Shown piece by piece: positions 38,170-50,735 of a DNA stretch of 64,000 bases (positions are counted from its first letter, which is position 1; each line of letters starts with the position of its first letter). The translations under genes were made by a program, and so were the position numbers. The DNA is taken from positions 3,224,001 through 3,288,000 of the forward strand of contig JAJQJQ010000003.1 in NCBI GenBank assembly GCA_028622995.1, written 5' to 3'. The notes under the pieces were generated by a model. The model was not told where the DNA came from and made no database searches. It was given only the letters and a program-made list of their open reading frames with translations. Source of the DNA: Panagrolaimus kolymaensis (lineage: Eukaryota > Nematoda > Chromadorea > Rhabditida > Panagrolaimidae).

Positions 38170-40230
38170 TTAGTTTGTAGTTGAAACATCTTCGTCACTG
38201 CTGATATTAAATTCAGGTTCATCATGATGAGGATATTCAGTTCCAAAATATCGATCACCAAAATTACCCATTCCCGGAATGATATGATGTAATTCATTGA
38301 TGGAGGGATCAACGCAAGTTGTAATTAATTTCACTCGAGGAAATGAATATGCAATTCGCTGAATGCCAGGTCGAGCCATTAGAAGAGCGCATAAAATTAT
38401 ATTTTCTTCTAAGACATCGTGATCGAGTAAAATTCGAATTGCCATAGTTGCACATGATCCTACAAAGTTAGAATTTTCAGTAAAAGCTTTTTAGATTTTT
38501 ATTTAAAAAATTACCTGTAGCAACTGTAGCATCCATTAAAAGAACTCTATATTTATGGATATGTCGAGGTAAACGCAAAAAATATAATTCTGGCATCATT
38601 GAAAGAACATTAGTTTGAATAAGAATTTTTCCAACTTTACAATCTTTAACAACATCACGTAAAGATTTTTCTAAGGTTTCACCCGCTCGCATAACTGCAA
38701 CCCCACATATTTCAGCATTTCTGCGTCGACCCGAATAGCTATAAATTTTATATGTGTAATGATTTCATTCATAAAAATATAATTTACATTTTTCCATTGG
38801 GCATTTTAACTTCAACATCTTCATATGAAATAAAATTAACTGCATGTTCAATGAGAATTCGCATTAAACGTTCGGCATAAAAAACGAATTCGTCGCTAAA
38901 ATTCAGCCAATAAATTTTTTGAATGAAAGTTTTTTTTAATATATACCGTGGAGTATCTTTATTTCGAATAAATGTATGAAGACCTTTAACTTGTGGAGTT
39001 TCTTTTACGATATGAAGTGATTCAGGCATGGGAAGATGTCCAAAATCAAACATATCCCAATTATCCTTAGGTGAACGAGCTTCATATCCTAAATTTAAAC
39101 TGCCGTTATTACCAAGTAATAAACAGCACGAATAAACCTCGAGCAGCTAATTGAGTTTTAACTTGACGAACGATAAGATCAATGGCAACTAAATTTTCGC
39201 CACCTCGAGGAATGATAACATCTGCTACTTTAGTTCCTGGTGCAATATATTGTTCAAATGCGGGTTTAACATGCCGAATATATTGTTCCAAAACACCTGA
39301 AAAATCTCGTCCTCGTTCACCGGTATCACGAGCTAATCGTCGAGCAAGGCGAGTGTCAGCATCGGTGTCAACAAAGATCTACAAAATAATTGCATTTACA
39401 GATTTTAAAACACTTTTTTCCTTAAGTTTAAGTGTCTTTTGTTTGTTTATTTACTTACTTTAATATCCATTAAATCAACAATTTCTTTCATGTAAAACGC
39501 AAGAATTCCTTCAAAAATGAGTACATCTGCACCATACATAACATTGGTATTAACATCTCGACGATGGGTAGTAAAATCATAAACTGGAACATCAACGGAT
39601 TTTCCTTCACTTAAACGTCGAAGTGTCTCATAAAGAAGATCAAAGTCAAACGCTGCAGGTGTATCGAAATTGTATTCATTTTTTTCAGCAAGTTCATGTT
39701 GATCTTTTGATAAAACTCGATAAAATGAATCCATGGAAAGAACGGTGACCCATTGCATTCCCAAACGTTCAATAATACTTTTAGCTACGGTTGTTTTGCC
39801 TGAGGCTGATCCGCCACATATTCCAATTAAATATGGTTTAGTTAATCGTTTTCCATCAATATCATACCAAGGTGGACGACCTTTAGTGTAAACCTTCTAA
39901 AAAGTTGCAAACTTTGATAATTATTAAGAATATAAAATTTGGGATTCAAACCATTCCAAGATCAGTTGTCATTAAATGATCTTCAGATTTTGAGGAGGAT
40001 AAAGTACGACCACGGCGGCAAATATGGCCTGGAGCGGCTTGTTTCTTCTTAGTCATTTTTGCTTTATGATCATTGACTGGATCGTGAATTTTTACACGTC
40101 TTTCATCGGCCGCAGCATTGGGGGATGTTACAAGTTTATTCGCATTTTTATCCTTCGTCGTCGTTTCCGCAGTTTTATCAATCGAATCTGAATCATTATT
40201 TGAGATCGATGCTGCTGCTGCGGCTGGCAT
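38170..40230 (-). CDS. UCKL1: Uridine-cytidine kinase-like 1 (kinase plus UPRT-like domain)
   Basis: Seven exons: 40230-39952, 39896-39459, 39378-39138, 39088-38947, 38895-38788, 38738-38515, 38459-38170; 573 residues, against 548 in human UCKL1. After an Ala/Ser/Lys-rich N-terminal extension, the kinase domain has the Walker A loop GGSASGKTT (residues 121-129), MDSFYRVL, the substrate-binding [20 protein letters not shown] and [19 protein letters not shown]. From about residue 330 a uracil phosphoribosyltransferase-like domain follows: [40 protein letters not shown] and the C-terminal [13 protein letters not shown]. The kinase phosphorylates uridine and cytidine in pyrimidine salvage. Whether the UPRT half is catalytic in metazoans is uncertain; its PRPP-loop region (ATVATGSCAT) differs from the usual LATGGS. 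The start follows a TTTTTAG acceptor directly. Confidence 0.95.
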
Positions 40231-41572
40231 GCTAAAAAGCGTTTTATTTGTTTTTTGTTACGGAAATTTTTTATCTTAAGAAAACAAAACAAAAACGTTT
40301 TAAATAAAAAGTTTAGTTTGATGTAATAAAAAAGGGAAGAGAGACTAATTGAACTTTAGGCTTGATTAAACAATATTTAAATTGATGGGGGAAAAACAAA
40401 CATATCAATGATTTTGTTTTTTCCAAATTAAGAAGAAAAAAACTTGTTGTCAAAAATAAAAAATGAAATTTATCTTAAATAAAAACGTTTTAGACGCGCG
40501 TCAAAAAAAGTGCTGGCAAAACAAAAAAGGTAAAACATTAGTCTCTCTCATTTAATTCTTCATCCTCCTCCCTTTCCTTTTTATTTTCTTTTAGTCACTA
40601 AATGAACTTTAAAAAAAGCGCATTTTTTTAGAACATTTCTCGATTGGAATTTTTTCATTTTTGCACCAAGCTGTGACTGGACTAGACAACATTGCTTGTC
40701 CTTTGCTCAACTGACAACAGATAACTACTAATTTTAGCTATCGAATGAGAAAAAAGAACAAATCTCTGATGTTTTAAAAATATTTCATCGAGTCAAATCA
40801 TTTATTTTTAAAAAGCAAGCAAGGCGTCAACTGACCTTGGATAAATACATATGAAAACTCAAAAAAAATATCAGTTTTCCAGCAAACAAAAAAATTTGAT
40901 ATACAAAATAAAATGAGTTTTCATAAATCTATTGTTTACTCATTTCAATAAATACAATTACATATTTGAATTTCCTTTCAAAGTGTTGGAAATAATGATT
41001 TAAAAAATGCAAATATTATTCAAATACAAAAGCATCAATTCAATTTTCTAATTTTAAATCCAGAAAAAATCAATGTTTTTTTTCTTCCTTCCTTTTTTGG
41101 AAGAGGAAAGACAATCTCTTTGATAATACAAAAAAAACGAAACGTCATTGTCATGGTTTTTCCTTCTTCTTTTTTCCACGTTTCAAATGCGTGGTTTAAT
41201 CTTTCTGGATCATCAAAAAATATTAAATCTTTTATTTAATTTTTTAATTCCAAATCCGTATTTTTAATTTATTCACTCTCTCAAACATCCATGCATGGAT
41301 CCTATATTTTTTTCAGCTGCTACTGCTTTATTCATTCATGTTTTGTTTGCTTTTTACTCTTCTTTTTTTTGATTTTTCTTTTTTTTTCATGTGTCGTTGT
41401 ATTTTTTATGCTTGCTTGCCACGTTTTTTTGATGGTTGACAACAACATTGAAATGCTAATTTATTTGCTTTAGCGTTGTCAACGCTTTTCATAGCCATCG
41501 AGAATTTTTAAAATCCACAATTTTTAGTATAATAAAATTATTTAAACGCTTATGATTTTTAGCTTTTTAGGG
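40231..41572. promoter_or_regulatory. Divergent promoter region, UCKL1 and MFSD5
   Basis: 1.3 kb between divergent starts, AT-rich. It should carry both promoters. A TTTTTAG acceptor ends at 41570, two bases before the MFSD5 ATG, typical of a nematode trans-splice or 5' intron site. Open frames such as 41291-41473 are Phe/Cys-rich by-products of T runs. Confidence 0.45.
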
Positions 41573-43262
41573 ATGATTTTCACATATAGCTTGTACGGGT
41601 TGGCAGGAGCCTGCGCCTTACTTCATCTTTATACTCGATCTAAAAGTCCCCCAGTTGAAGATGCACAATTTCTTGGATTTCAACGAAGTTATTTGACCGT
41701 TTATCTTTTAGCCGTTGGTAAGCTTTAGCTACTGTTTATTTTTTACAAATCCACTCTCTTTTTTTATAGCCGGTGATTGGCTTCAAGGTCCTCATGTTTA
41801 TGCTTTATATCAATATTATGGTATGTCAAAGCATGAAATTGAACAACTTTTTATTGCTGGTTTTGGTTCAAGTTTATTATTTGGAACTTTTATTGGATCT
41901 TTCGCTGATAAATTGTAAACTACCTTTAAACCATTCATTTTACTATAACCCTCTTTTCTATTTTCAGTGGTCGCAAAACTAATTGTTTTATTTATGCCAT
42001 TCTTTATGGAGGCGCTTGCATTACCAAACATTTTAGCAGCTTTGAAATTCTTATGCTTGGACGTTTATTAGGCGGAATTGCAACTTCAATTTTATTTAGT
42101 GCATTTGAATCTTGGCTCGTTTATGAACATAACAAAGTAATTTCCATTTAATTTTGCAACTTTTGCAATGTTTGAATTATTTTCAGAGAGGTTTCAATGA
42201 TAATATGCTTTCTACCATTTTCTCTCATGCAACCCTTGGAAATTCCTTAGTTGCCATTTGTGCTGGAGTTGTTGCTCAAACAGCTGCGGATATGTTTGGA
42301 TTTGTGTAAATTATTTTATTTTTTCTTACATATTTTTTGATTTTTTTCTTCTTTCATTCCAGCGCACCCTTCGATGTTGCACTTTCTATTCTTTGTTTGA
42401 TGGCAGTTTTGTTAGTTATGACATGGCCAGAAAATTATGGTGATTCCAAAGCTGCCATTCATACTTCTTTTGTTAATGCTTATAAAACAATTCGTCAAGG
42501 TTCGTGAACCATTGTTTTTCAGCAAGGAAAAGCAAAATAGAGTTTCAGATACTAATGTCCTTTATCTCGGACTTGTACAAAGTTTATTCGAGGGCGTTAT
42601 GTATACTTTTGTGCTTGAATGGACTCCAGCTTTAACTGAAGCAAACACAGAAAATGAAAAAATTCCACATGGTTTAATTTTTGCAGCATTTATGGTTGCA
42701 GTTATGATGGGTTCATCAATCTTTAAATTACTTTCAAATTCCTTTACCGCTGAATCTTTCTTACGGTATAAAAAATAGTTAGACTTTAAAATATTCCAAA
42801 AACTTATTTTTTCAGCGTCGTTCTTTTACTTGCTGCATTCTCACTTTCCATACCAATTATTTTACCATTAAACTCATCAGCCATTTTTGCAGCTTTCCTC
42901 CTTTTTGAAGTTTGTGTTGGAATCTTTTGGCCTGCTATGGGTTATCTTCGAGGCAAATATATTCCTGAAGAAACTCGTTCAACCACAATGAACTTTTTCC
43001 GAGTGAGTTCAAACACTTTTATTGCGTTTGTTAAAATACTTCTCTTTTCCAGATACCTTTAAATATTATTGTTATCGCAATTTTATATCAAAACTTTTCG
43101 ATGCATGTAATCTTCCAATTTTGTGTTGGATTCCTTCTCATTGCCACGGTTGTTCAATTTGCATTCTGCGTTAATTGCAAAAAGCAAGGACCAAAATATA
43201 CTAATCTCGCTAATATTACCCTTCCTTCAGAAATTACCAACAAACAAGAACAAATCAACTAA
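41573..43262 (+). CDS. MFSD5: MFSD5-like major facilitator transporter (molybdate-anion transporter family)
   Basis: Eight exons: 41573-41717, 41770-41914, 41968-42136, 42187-42305, 42363-42499, 42549-42765, 42816-43002, 43053-43262; 442 residues, against 450 in human MFSD5. About twelve hydrophobic segments are present. Family blocks include FQRSYLTVYLLAVAGDWLQG, HVYALYQYYG, DKFGRKTNC (the MFS loop 2-3 motif), GRLLGGIATSILFSAFESWL, WPENYGD, GLVQSLFEGVMYTFVLEWTP and GYLRGKYIPEETRSTTMNFF. MFSD5 relatives in algae and plants transport molybdate (MOT2); in animals the substrate is less certain. The 42500-42548 intron uses a weak GTTCGT donor but is required, because reading through meets a stop at once. 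Confidence 0.93.
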
Positions 43263-43626
43263 CAGTAAAATAATGGGCTATTATGGGTGATTTCATTTTT
43301 TGTATAAACTTTTATTTTTATATTTTTTAACTTTTTTTGTTATTATTACTAATCGATATTTATAATATAAATTAACTCAAAAAATACATTTGATTGAGAA
43401 AAAAACAATTGTTTTATCAAAATTTATGGAAAGTAAAATTATGTATTCACCAATCGATTGCAAATTATTGAAAGAATTTTACGATTTTTTATATTTATCT
43501 TTTTTCACAAATAAAAACTTTTCCAACCAATAAATAAATTAATAATAAATATATCCCTCGTCTCTTTAAAAAATAAACACAATAAGTTAAACCCTGAAAC
43601 CCCAAAGAAGTTTTTATTTGTTTGTT
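43263..43626. other. Convergent 3' flanks of MFSD5 and COG5
   Basis: 364 bp, AT-rich 3' UTR sequence with several AATAAA words. No gene. Confidence 0.55.
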
Positions 43627-45924
43627 TCAAAAATGGTTAATAGTTTTTAAAGAATTTTCATCACCAGCAGAATGAGCAATTTTCCAATTATTGAAGATTT
43701 TTTGCAAGGTTGTTGCAAATTTGGCACTTTCTGGATCTTTGTATTTTAAAGATATGGAAGTTACAAGAGTATTGTAAAAATCAATTCGATGTGTTTCGAC
43801 TTCTCGACCAACCCATGCAGCATATTCTTCCGCTGCCATTCCAGTAGATTCATAAGGCATTGGTAATTCTTTATGATCCATAATAATTATATGAATAAGG
43901 AACCAGGGAGGAATGATAGTTTTTATTGGATCATTTTCATAAACGGAATTTGGCAAATTTTCAATAAACTTGATAAAAGTCACACGAGAATTAATGTAAT
44001 TTGATGTTCGACAAGTGAAATGCTAAAGAAAAAAAATTTATATTGTATGTATAAAAAGTATTTGCATTTTTAATTCAAAAATCTTTTTAACGTTAAAAAA
44101 TAAATTTGCCTTACTTTCAAAAAAACATTAATAAGAAATCGCAAATCATTAGCATGTCGGGTTGCTGTTGCTTTGGTAATTGGTCGAATAAGAGAAATAT
44201 GAAGTAAAAATTGTTCAAAAACATATGTAACAAAATCATGTGTTTCTTCCACGGATGCATGTAACATTTGAAGATTTCGAAAATGTCGACTAAATGCAGC
44301 TAAATGATCGCCCAATTCAACCATATATGGAGTTGTGCCAGCTTGATAGTTATTTATATCTTCTCGAAGCATCGAAGCCAATACAGCACAAATGGTTTTT
44401 TTAATTGCTTCCATACATTTACCTTTATAAAAATCAAGTAATGGCTTTAAATATTCTGCTGCATTTCGATATTGTTGGGATAATTGATAAATCATATTTA
44501 AAATATTATAATTTTGTGTTTGAACATTACTCATTCGACGCCCAAAAGACCATTGATGATTTGAAGTTCGAATCATTTCATCTGCTTGACTTGCAATATA
44601 CATAATTACTCGTCGAACAGTTTCTTGCATGCCTTCATAAAAATGTTGATCGAATTTGCATTTCTCCAATTCATCATGGAAAAGTTCACTGACCTATAAA
44701 AATAAAGCTTTTATGTTTGAAAAAAAAACTTGGAAGTACTTACTCCAGTAAAATTGGAACGATGTTGAGAAACTCCTTGTTTAAAAATGGCATCAACCGC
44801 ATCAATCATGGCGCTGTATCGTTCATTAGTGTAAATATTATCAATGGATGATAAGGAATCTGTGATAATGGCTTTTATATCTCGTTGTTGACGATTTGCG
44901 CATGAATGAAGAACATTTAGAATATAAATCACCGATGGATTATATTGTGAGAGGCGATAACTAATAAGTTTTCCTAGCTTTTCAGCAAATCGTTTAGCAA
45001 TATCTGATCCTAAATTTACATTTTTTAGAACTTATTCAAATATTTGGAAACTATCAATACCTATCATTTGAAATTGTAGCAACCATTGATCAAGTTTAAC
45101 ACTTAATCCAAGTTTATCAATAAATTCTTGAACTTCTGCGCCATCTTGAACTTCGGATAAATGTTTTAAAATTCCATCAATTTCATCAATAGCTTGTTTA
45201 ATAATTTTCTTAAATTCTTGTTCAGCTGCTTCTGAATCAATAGCAAAAAGTGAAACAACCGCGTGATTAACCGTTAATGAATCATTGTTATCCAATCCCT
45301 CGTATAAAGTTTTAATAATATTTTTACGGGTGTTGCTATCAAGTTTATCAACGGAAGGTCGAATATTTCCACTAAACCATGATAATGAAGTTAAATGTTC
45401 ATTTTCGTTACAAATAGCTCGAATTTCTCGAATGATATCAGCTTGGCGTGTGAAATCAACATTATCCCATTCTTCGATTAGCTCTTTTAAAACAACTTCA
45501 TCGTTTAAAATTCGTCGAAAAGTTCGCAAATTTTTCATATCGGCTAATAATTTATTGTAAGCAATAAAATTTTCTTGAAGCTTTGAACCAATTTCCGTAG
45601 CATTTTTAGCAGCTTCACCCACTTCAGAATGAAGCATACGATGCATTGAATCCAAAGTATCAATGGAGCCGGCTTGTTCAACTAAACGATTGGAATTGGA
45701 CTCAATCTATAAAAAAAAGCTAGAAAAAGGTTTAATTTTCAATGGTTTACTTCATGTCGAAGATTTATGTTTAGCGAAGTGCAAACAGATTCAACGATTG
45801 AAAGAACTTTTTTATCATCTAAACGAGCATCATCAAGGATGCGAGTAAGAAATGCATGATCGTCAATTTTTCCATTAACATAATCTTCGATTTCATGGGC
45901 GTTACTCATATCTAATAAATACAT
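43627..45924 (-). CDS. cogc-5: Conserved oligomeric Golgi complex subunit 5
   Basis: Five exons: 45924-45751, 45706-45061, 45009-44744, 44693-44115, 44022-43627; 686 residues, shorter than human COG5 (about 840). The N-terminal quarter has the COG5 pattern: EIESNSNRLVEQAGSIDTLD, then a coiled-coil-like stretch ending in NLRTFRRILNDE. Near the C-terminus FVFEQ-type helices are followed by FLLHISLIRPI, matching the ASLIRP block of COG5, and the final 130 residues align in order with the end of human COG5. As part of COG lobe B it would tether retrograde vesicles at the Golgi and support glycosylation. No catalytic motif is expected. The first Met is used; a second in-frame Met five codons later (MSNAHE) is possible. 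The call rests on overall pattern, not on a single diagnostic motif. Confidence 0.82.
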
Positions 45925-46334
45925 AAATTAATATTGAATATAAGCAATGATACGTCGTGATAAGGAAGTATGTATTTGGAAGGCTACAGTAACTCTTTTG
46001 GCAAGTTGAGACGAGCTACTCACCGAAAAAAAAACCAAAAATTAGGATTTTATAAATCTTATTCATTCAAGTCTTTCATTTGCTAAATTAGAAACATGGA
46101 GAATTCAATAACATACAAAGCTCATTTCTGACTTTGTAATGAGTGGAAGAACAACAATAGGATTATAAAAAACGCCATTTATTTTTTCATTCCAAACTTG
46201 CAAGTTGCAAAAATAAAATTTGATTTTTGCAAATTTGAAGTTACGCGTTTTTTTTCTTCAGTTTTGCGCGCGCGCGTTTACAAATTTTCTAAATATTTAT
46301 TTTATTTTTTTTAGAATTGAAACGATTTTCTTTA
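45925..46334. promoter_or_regulatory. Divergent promoter region, COG5 and mitochondrial EF-Tu1
   Basis: 410 bp between divergent starts. A CG-alternating tract (CGCGCGCG) lies near 46266-46275. A strong acceptor (T run then AG) ends at about 46314, 20 bases before the EF-Tu1 ATG, and is probably a trans-splice site. Confidence 0.5.
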
Positions 46335-48051
46335 ATGGCATCCAAACGACTTATTAATCTATGTCTGTCTCACAATAGTAAGTGTCTATTTTTCTCTCAT
46401 GTTTCTTTCTATTAACGTTAAACATTGTTTTAGAAACGATTTCACTATTCTCAATCAGATTTTATGCTGTTCCTGGTGGAAAAGCTGTTTTCAAACGAGA
46501 TAAACCTCATTTAAATGTTGGTACGATTGGACACATAGATCATGGTAAAACAACTCTTTCATCTGCTATCACCAAAGGTTTGTAATTTGTTACTTGCTAG
46601 CTGCATATATAATTAGTACGATTTTAGTTCTTGCTGCTAAGAAAGGAGCTAAATTCCGCAAATATGAAGATATTGATAAGGCACCTGAAGAAAAAGCTCG
46701 TGGTATAACTATTAATACTTGTCTCTTGGAATACGAAACACCGAATCGTCATTATGCTCATATAGATTGCCCGGGTCATGCTGATTACATAAAGAATATG
46801 ATTACTGGAGCTGCTCAAATGGATGGAGTTATTCTTGTTGTCGCTGCTACTGAAGGTCCTATGCCTCAGGTAAATTAGACAATCACATTTTTATGCGCCT
46901 ATCGTATATATTTTAGACTCGTGAACATCTTCTCCTTGCAAAACAAGTTGGTATTCCTATTGAAAATCTTGTTGTATTTTTGAACAAAGTTGAAGCTTCT
47001 GATAGTGAATTGGTTGAACTTGTTGAAATGGAAGTTCGTGAAATGTTATCTTATTATGGATATCCAGGAGAAACTGTTCCTATCGTTGCTGGTTCAGCGC
47101 TTTGTGCTCTTGAAGGTAAACAACCTGAAATAGGCGAAAATAAGATTCGTGAATTGCTAGATGTAATGGATTCCAAATTTGTTATTCCCAATCGGGATAC
47201 TAATCAAGAGCCGATGTTTGCTACTGAACATGTTTATGCTATCAAAGGTAAATATTTGATTCTTCTTTACTCTGATATAGTATGCATTTACTTTTAAGGT
47301 CGTGGCACAGTCATCACTGGAAAACTTGAACGTGGTATATTGAAACGTGGTGATAAGGTTGAAATTCTTGGTTGTGATAATGATGGTATCCAAGCTGTTG
47401 TTTCTGGTCTTGAATGTTTTAATAAAGCTGTTGAATTTGCTCAAGCTGGAGATCATGCTGGTATATTACTTCGCGGTTTAAAAACTAAAGATGTTCGTCG
47501 TGGATGTATTCTTGTTCCTCAAAAGCATAATCATAAGATTACCGATAAAGTTAAGGCTCAAGTATGTTTTTTCTTCTTTACGTTTCACTTTTAAATTATT
47601 CTTTTAGCTGTATATGTTGAAATCCGAAGAAAGTGGCTCTAAGATGCCTATGGCTAATTTCTTTATAGAGCATGTATTTTCTCTCACTTGGGACACTGTT
47701 GCCACATTAAAAATCCTTGGTAAAGATTTTATCATGCCTGGAGAACACGCTGAAGTTGAACTCCGGTTAAACCAAAAAATGTTTATTGAACCTCAACAAC
47801 GTTTCACAATTCGTAAAGAATCAAAAACTATTGGTACTGGAGTCTTCATTGAAAATCTTCCTCGTCAAACAGATGCCGAACGAAATCCTCAATCAATAAG
47901 AATGGAGAAGAAAGCTGTAATGGAACGTCTTGGTTTTAATCCTTATGGACGAGATTTGGAACTTCGTGTTAAACCTAACTATTCTAACACTCCAAAAGAT
48001 AACTCTGTTGCTCAAGAATTTATAAATGCTCGTTATCACTATAATCAGTAA
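46335..48051 (+). CDS. TUFM: Mitochondrial elongation factor Tu1 (with long C-terminal extension)
   Basis: Six exons: 46335-46377, 46434-46577, 46628-46869, 46917-47247, 47299-47561, 47608-48051; 488 residues. A short basic N-terminal presequence ([10 protein letters not shown]...) suits mitochondrial import. GTPase motifs are GHIDHGKTT (P-loop), GITIN, DCPGH and a variant G4 motif NKVE (usually NKxD). The conserved EF-Tu domains 2 and 3 follow. After the normal end of domain 3 ([10 protein letters not shown]) there is an extension of roughly 65-70 residues rich in basic residues. Such an extension defines nematode mt EF-Tu1, which uses it to bind tRNAs lacking the T-arm (family knowledge). 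It delivers aminoacyl-tRNA to the mitochondrial ribosome. The neighbouring convergent gene is the complementary EF-Tu2. Confidence 0.95.
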
Positions 48052-48102
48052 CTTATTTGTTAGTTGATTTTGTTATGTTATGTATTTAATGTTAATAGAA
48101 AT

Positions 48103-48108
48103 AATAAA
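48103..48108 (+). promoter_or_regulatory. Poly(A) signal of EF-Tu1
   Basis: AATAAA about 52 nt after the stop codon, the usual nematode distance range for a short 3' UTR. Confidence 0.6.
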
Positions 48109-48269
48109 CACTTACATTTGTTTCTTTTCAACACAAAAGCTGAAAAAAACTTTTTTATCTCGCTCTCTTACTCCTTCCATTTCCCTATCACGATGTAATC
48201 ATAAAGTATTAAGATATAATGGTTTAAAACCAAGTTATAAAAAATCATAAGAAAATGAAAACGTAACAA

Positions 48270-48275
48270 TTTATT
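48270..48275 (-). promoter_or_regulatory. Poly(A) signal of EF-Tu2
   Basis: AATAAA on the minus strand about 38 nt after the EF-Tu2 stop. A second AATAAA overlaps the stop codon itself (48312-48317). Confidence 0.5.
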
Positions 48276-48312
48276 ATCAACGATATCTATCCTAATAAAC
48301 AACTAATAAAAT

Positions 48313-49794
48313 TTATTGTTGTAAAGCAGCAGCTTTACTCATGATTTCCTTGTCATCTAATTTTGCAAAGGAAGTAATGTTATGAGGTTTCAAAATTTCG
48401 GTAATAATTCCTCTTCCAATGGTACGAGTCTCTCCTCCACCTTGACGAAGAGTGAAAGGAATATTTTTAATGATAGGAACATGGTTTAAAAACATTAAAT
48501 AAACAGAAATATGTTCTCCTGGCATTAACAATTCATCTTCGAAAAGAATTCGGCTTGGTTCATCCCAAGATGAACAAAAGAGGCGTTCAGTATATCCACT
48601 TCGAATACCAATACGTCGACCATGTTCAGCTTCAGAAAGAAGATAAAGATGAGCTTTTAAAAAATTTGATGTTATAATTGAGCCTGGTGTACCCATCCAC
48701 ATTCCACGTTCAACTCCTGTGGCCTTTAAACCTCTGCATAATATACCACAATGGTCTCCAGCAGCAACCTATAATGTTTATTTTTTAATTTAAATTTTTA
48801 AAGTATATTTGCTTACTTGAGTAACACTTTTCTTAAATACTTGAATATCGCTTGCAACCGCTTGAGTATCAGTACCAAAACCTTTAACTTGAATTTTTTC
48901 GCCTTTTTTCAAAATTCCTTGACTGACTGTTCCAACAACTACTGTACCCCTTCCAGTTATTTGAACTCGAGAAGCAATAGGCATTAAGAATGGGGCATCT
49001 TGCTGTCGAGGAGGTTCAGGAAGTTCGTCCAAAGCTTTTACAAGCTCATCAATACATTCAGTTTTGTCGCTTTCAAGGGCTTGAAGGGCAGATCCACAAA
49101 CAACTTTGACATTATCTCCTAAAATAATGTTTCTTGAAACTAAAACAATATTTTTTTTAAATAACTCACCTTCGAAGCCATGGTCAGAAAGAAGCTCACG
49201 AGCTTCAATTTCGACTAGCTCTAAATCATCTTTATCAACCAAATCTGCTTTATTAATGAAAACGATCATATTTTTTACACCGATTTGTTTAGCAAGTAAT
49301 AAATGTTCCTTTGTTTGAGCCATAACTCCATCGGTTGCAGCAATAACTAATATAGCTGCATCCATTTGAGAAGTTCCACAAATCATATTCTTAATAAAAT
49401 CGCTATGTCCTGGACAATCGGTATGTGCATATCTTCGCTTTTTACTTTCATACCCAATATGAGCAATATTAATTGTAATACCTCGTTTCTTTTCTTCTTT
49501 ACCTTTGTCAATTTCATCAAATTTAATATATTTTGCACCACCTTTAAAATTGCAATTTATGAAAGATCAAAGTTATATGGAAAAAATCATACCTTTTTTA
49601 GCTAAAACACGAGTGATAGCTGATGTAAGAGTAGTTTTTCCATGATCAATATGTCCTATAGTTCCTACATTCATATTAATTTTAGTATCAGGGGATGAAG
49701 TGGAAGAATAGGAAGCAGTTAAACATGACATTCGAGGAAATGAACGAAATAATAATAGCTGCCGAAAGCCTCCAGCCATAAATATTGAACCCAT
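48313..49794 (-). CDS. TUFM: Mitochondrial elongation factor Tu2
   Basis: Four exons: 49794-49593, 49541-49170, 49118-48817, 48768-48313; 443 residues. The N-terminus is basic and hydroxylated ([19 protein letters not shown]), consistent with a mitochondrial presequence. GTPase motifs are [19 protein letters not shown] and canonical NKAD. Domains 2 and 3 are much more diverged from bacterial EF-Tu than those of the neighbouring EF-Tu1. The extension after GRGIITEIL is only about 25 residues ([13 protein letters not shown]...). This matches nematode mt EF-Tu2, which handles D-arm-lacking seryl-tRNAs (family knowledge). The 51-nt intron 49169-49119 is a multiple of three and has no in-frame stop, so retention would insert 17 residues; bacterial and human EF-Tu have no such insert, so I splice it out. 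Confidence 0.93.
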
Positions 49795-50735
49795 TTTTAA
49801 TAGTTTTTATAATTAAGTAATATTCAAATAATTTAATGAATCGTGGTTCAAGAATAAGAAACGGTGAAAACTAACTATGATGATTGGACTAATTGATTTA
49901 TTCGTGGCTTTTTTCTTATTGCTAATTTCTTCGTCCTTGCGCAATTATTAAGAAGCGTTGTTTGCTTAAATTGAGGGATTAAAAAACAAATTAACAATAA
50001 ACAAAATAAAATTCTGGAAGAATCACTGACAATAAACTAATTTCTCTTTTTAGTGAGCTGGATCAGCATTTGTTTGTTTGCATTATGCGATGCATTTACC
50101 CAAATGCGCATAACCTTCAGTTGTTTTTATAATAATCAAACTTTTTTGCTTTATTTTATTTTAAAATTATGCTTCTCATCTGCGGTGATTTGATCTGTCA
50201 AATATAAGCTGATCACAGCTTTAGGAGCTATTGTTTTGTGATATTGTGACATTCAAAATATGATGTTCAAATGTAACAAGGATTTATTTCTAAAAGCTCA
50301 TAGAATAAATCAGCATTAAATAGATTATCATCACATTTGAAAGAAAACGACATGATTTTGATTTTTAATAATGTCTAATTTTAGTACCGTTGTTGTTCGT
50401 GAATCAATCCTCGAAACTTATCAGATTAGTTTCTTCGACTATTTATTTTTATTGCGTTTTCATTTTTTCTTTCTTCTCATCTCATTCCTTATACATAACA
50501 CAACACATACGTTTAAGAAAATGATGATGGGGAATTTAGAAAAAAAGATGAAATAAACATGCAATCAATAGAAGGATTCATAATGTATCTTCGATGATGA
50601 TCTTCATGGGGGAGATGATAATTAACTGACTATGTCAATGATTATTATTAAGCGATTCCAAAGAAAAAGAAAAATAAAAAATTTATTATACAAAAAAGTA
50701 ATACAACCTTGACAAAATTAAAAAACTAAAAAAAA
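49795..50735. other. Intergenic between EF-Tu2 and the HDAC gene
   Basis: 941 bp, AT-rich: 5' flank of EF-Tu2 and 3' flank of the HDAC gene, both on the minus strand. A minus-strand AATAAA at 50682-50687 lies about 50 nt past the HDAC stop. No coding exon seen. Confidence 0.5.

Larger units (their letters stand above)
48052..48312. other. Convergent 3' flanks of the two EF-Tu genes
   Basis: 261 bp separates the two stop codons. It holds AATAAA on the plus strand at 48103-48108 (EF-Tu1) and its complement at 48270-48275 (EF-Tu2). The sense and antisense 3' UTRs lie close together, and if either message ran about 200 nt past its signal they would overlap. Confidence 0.6.
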
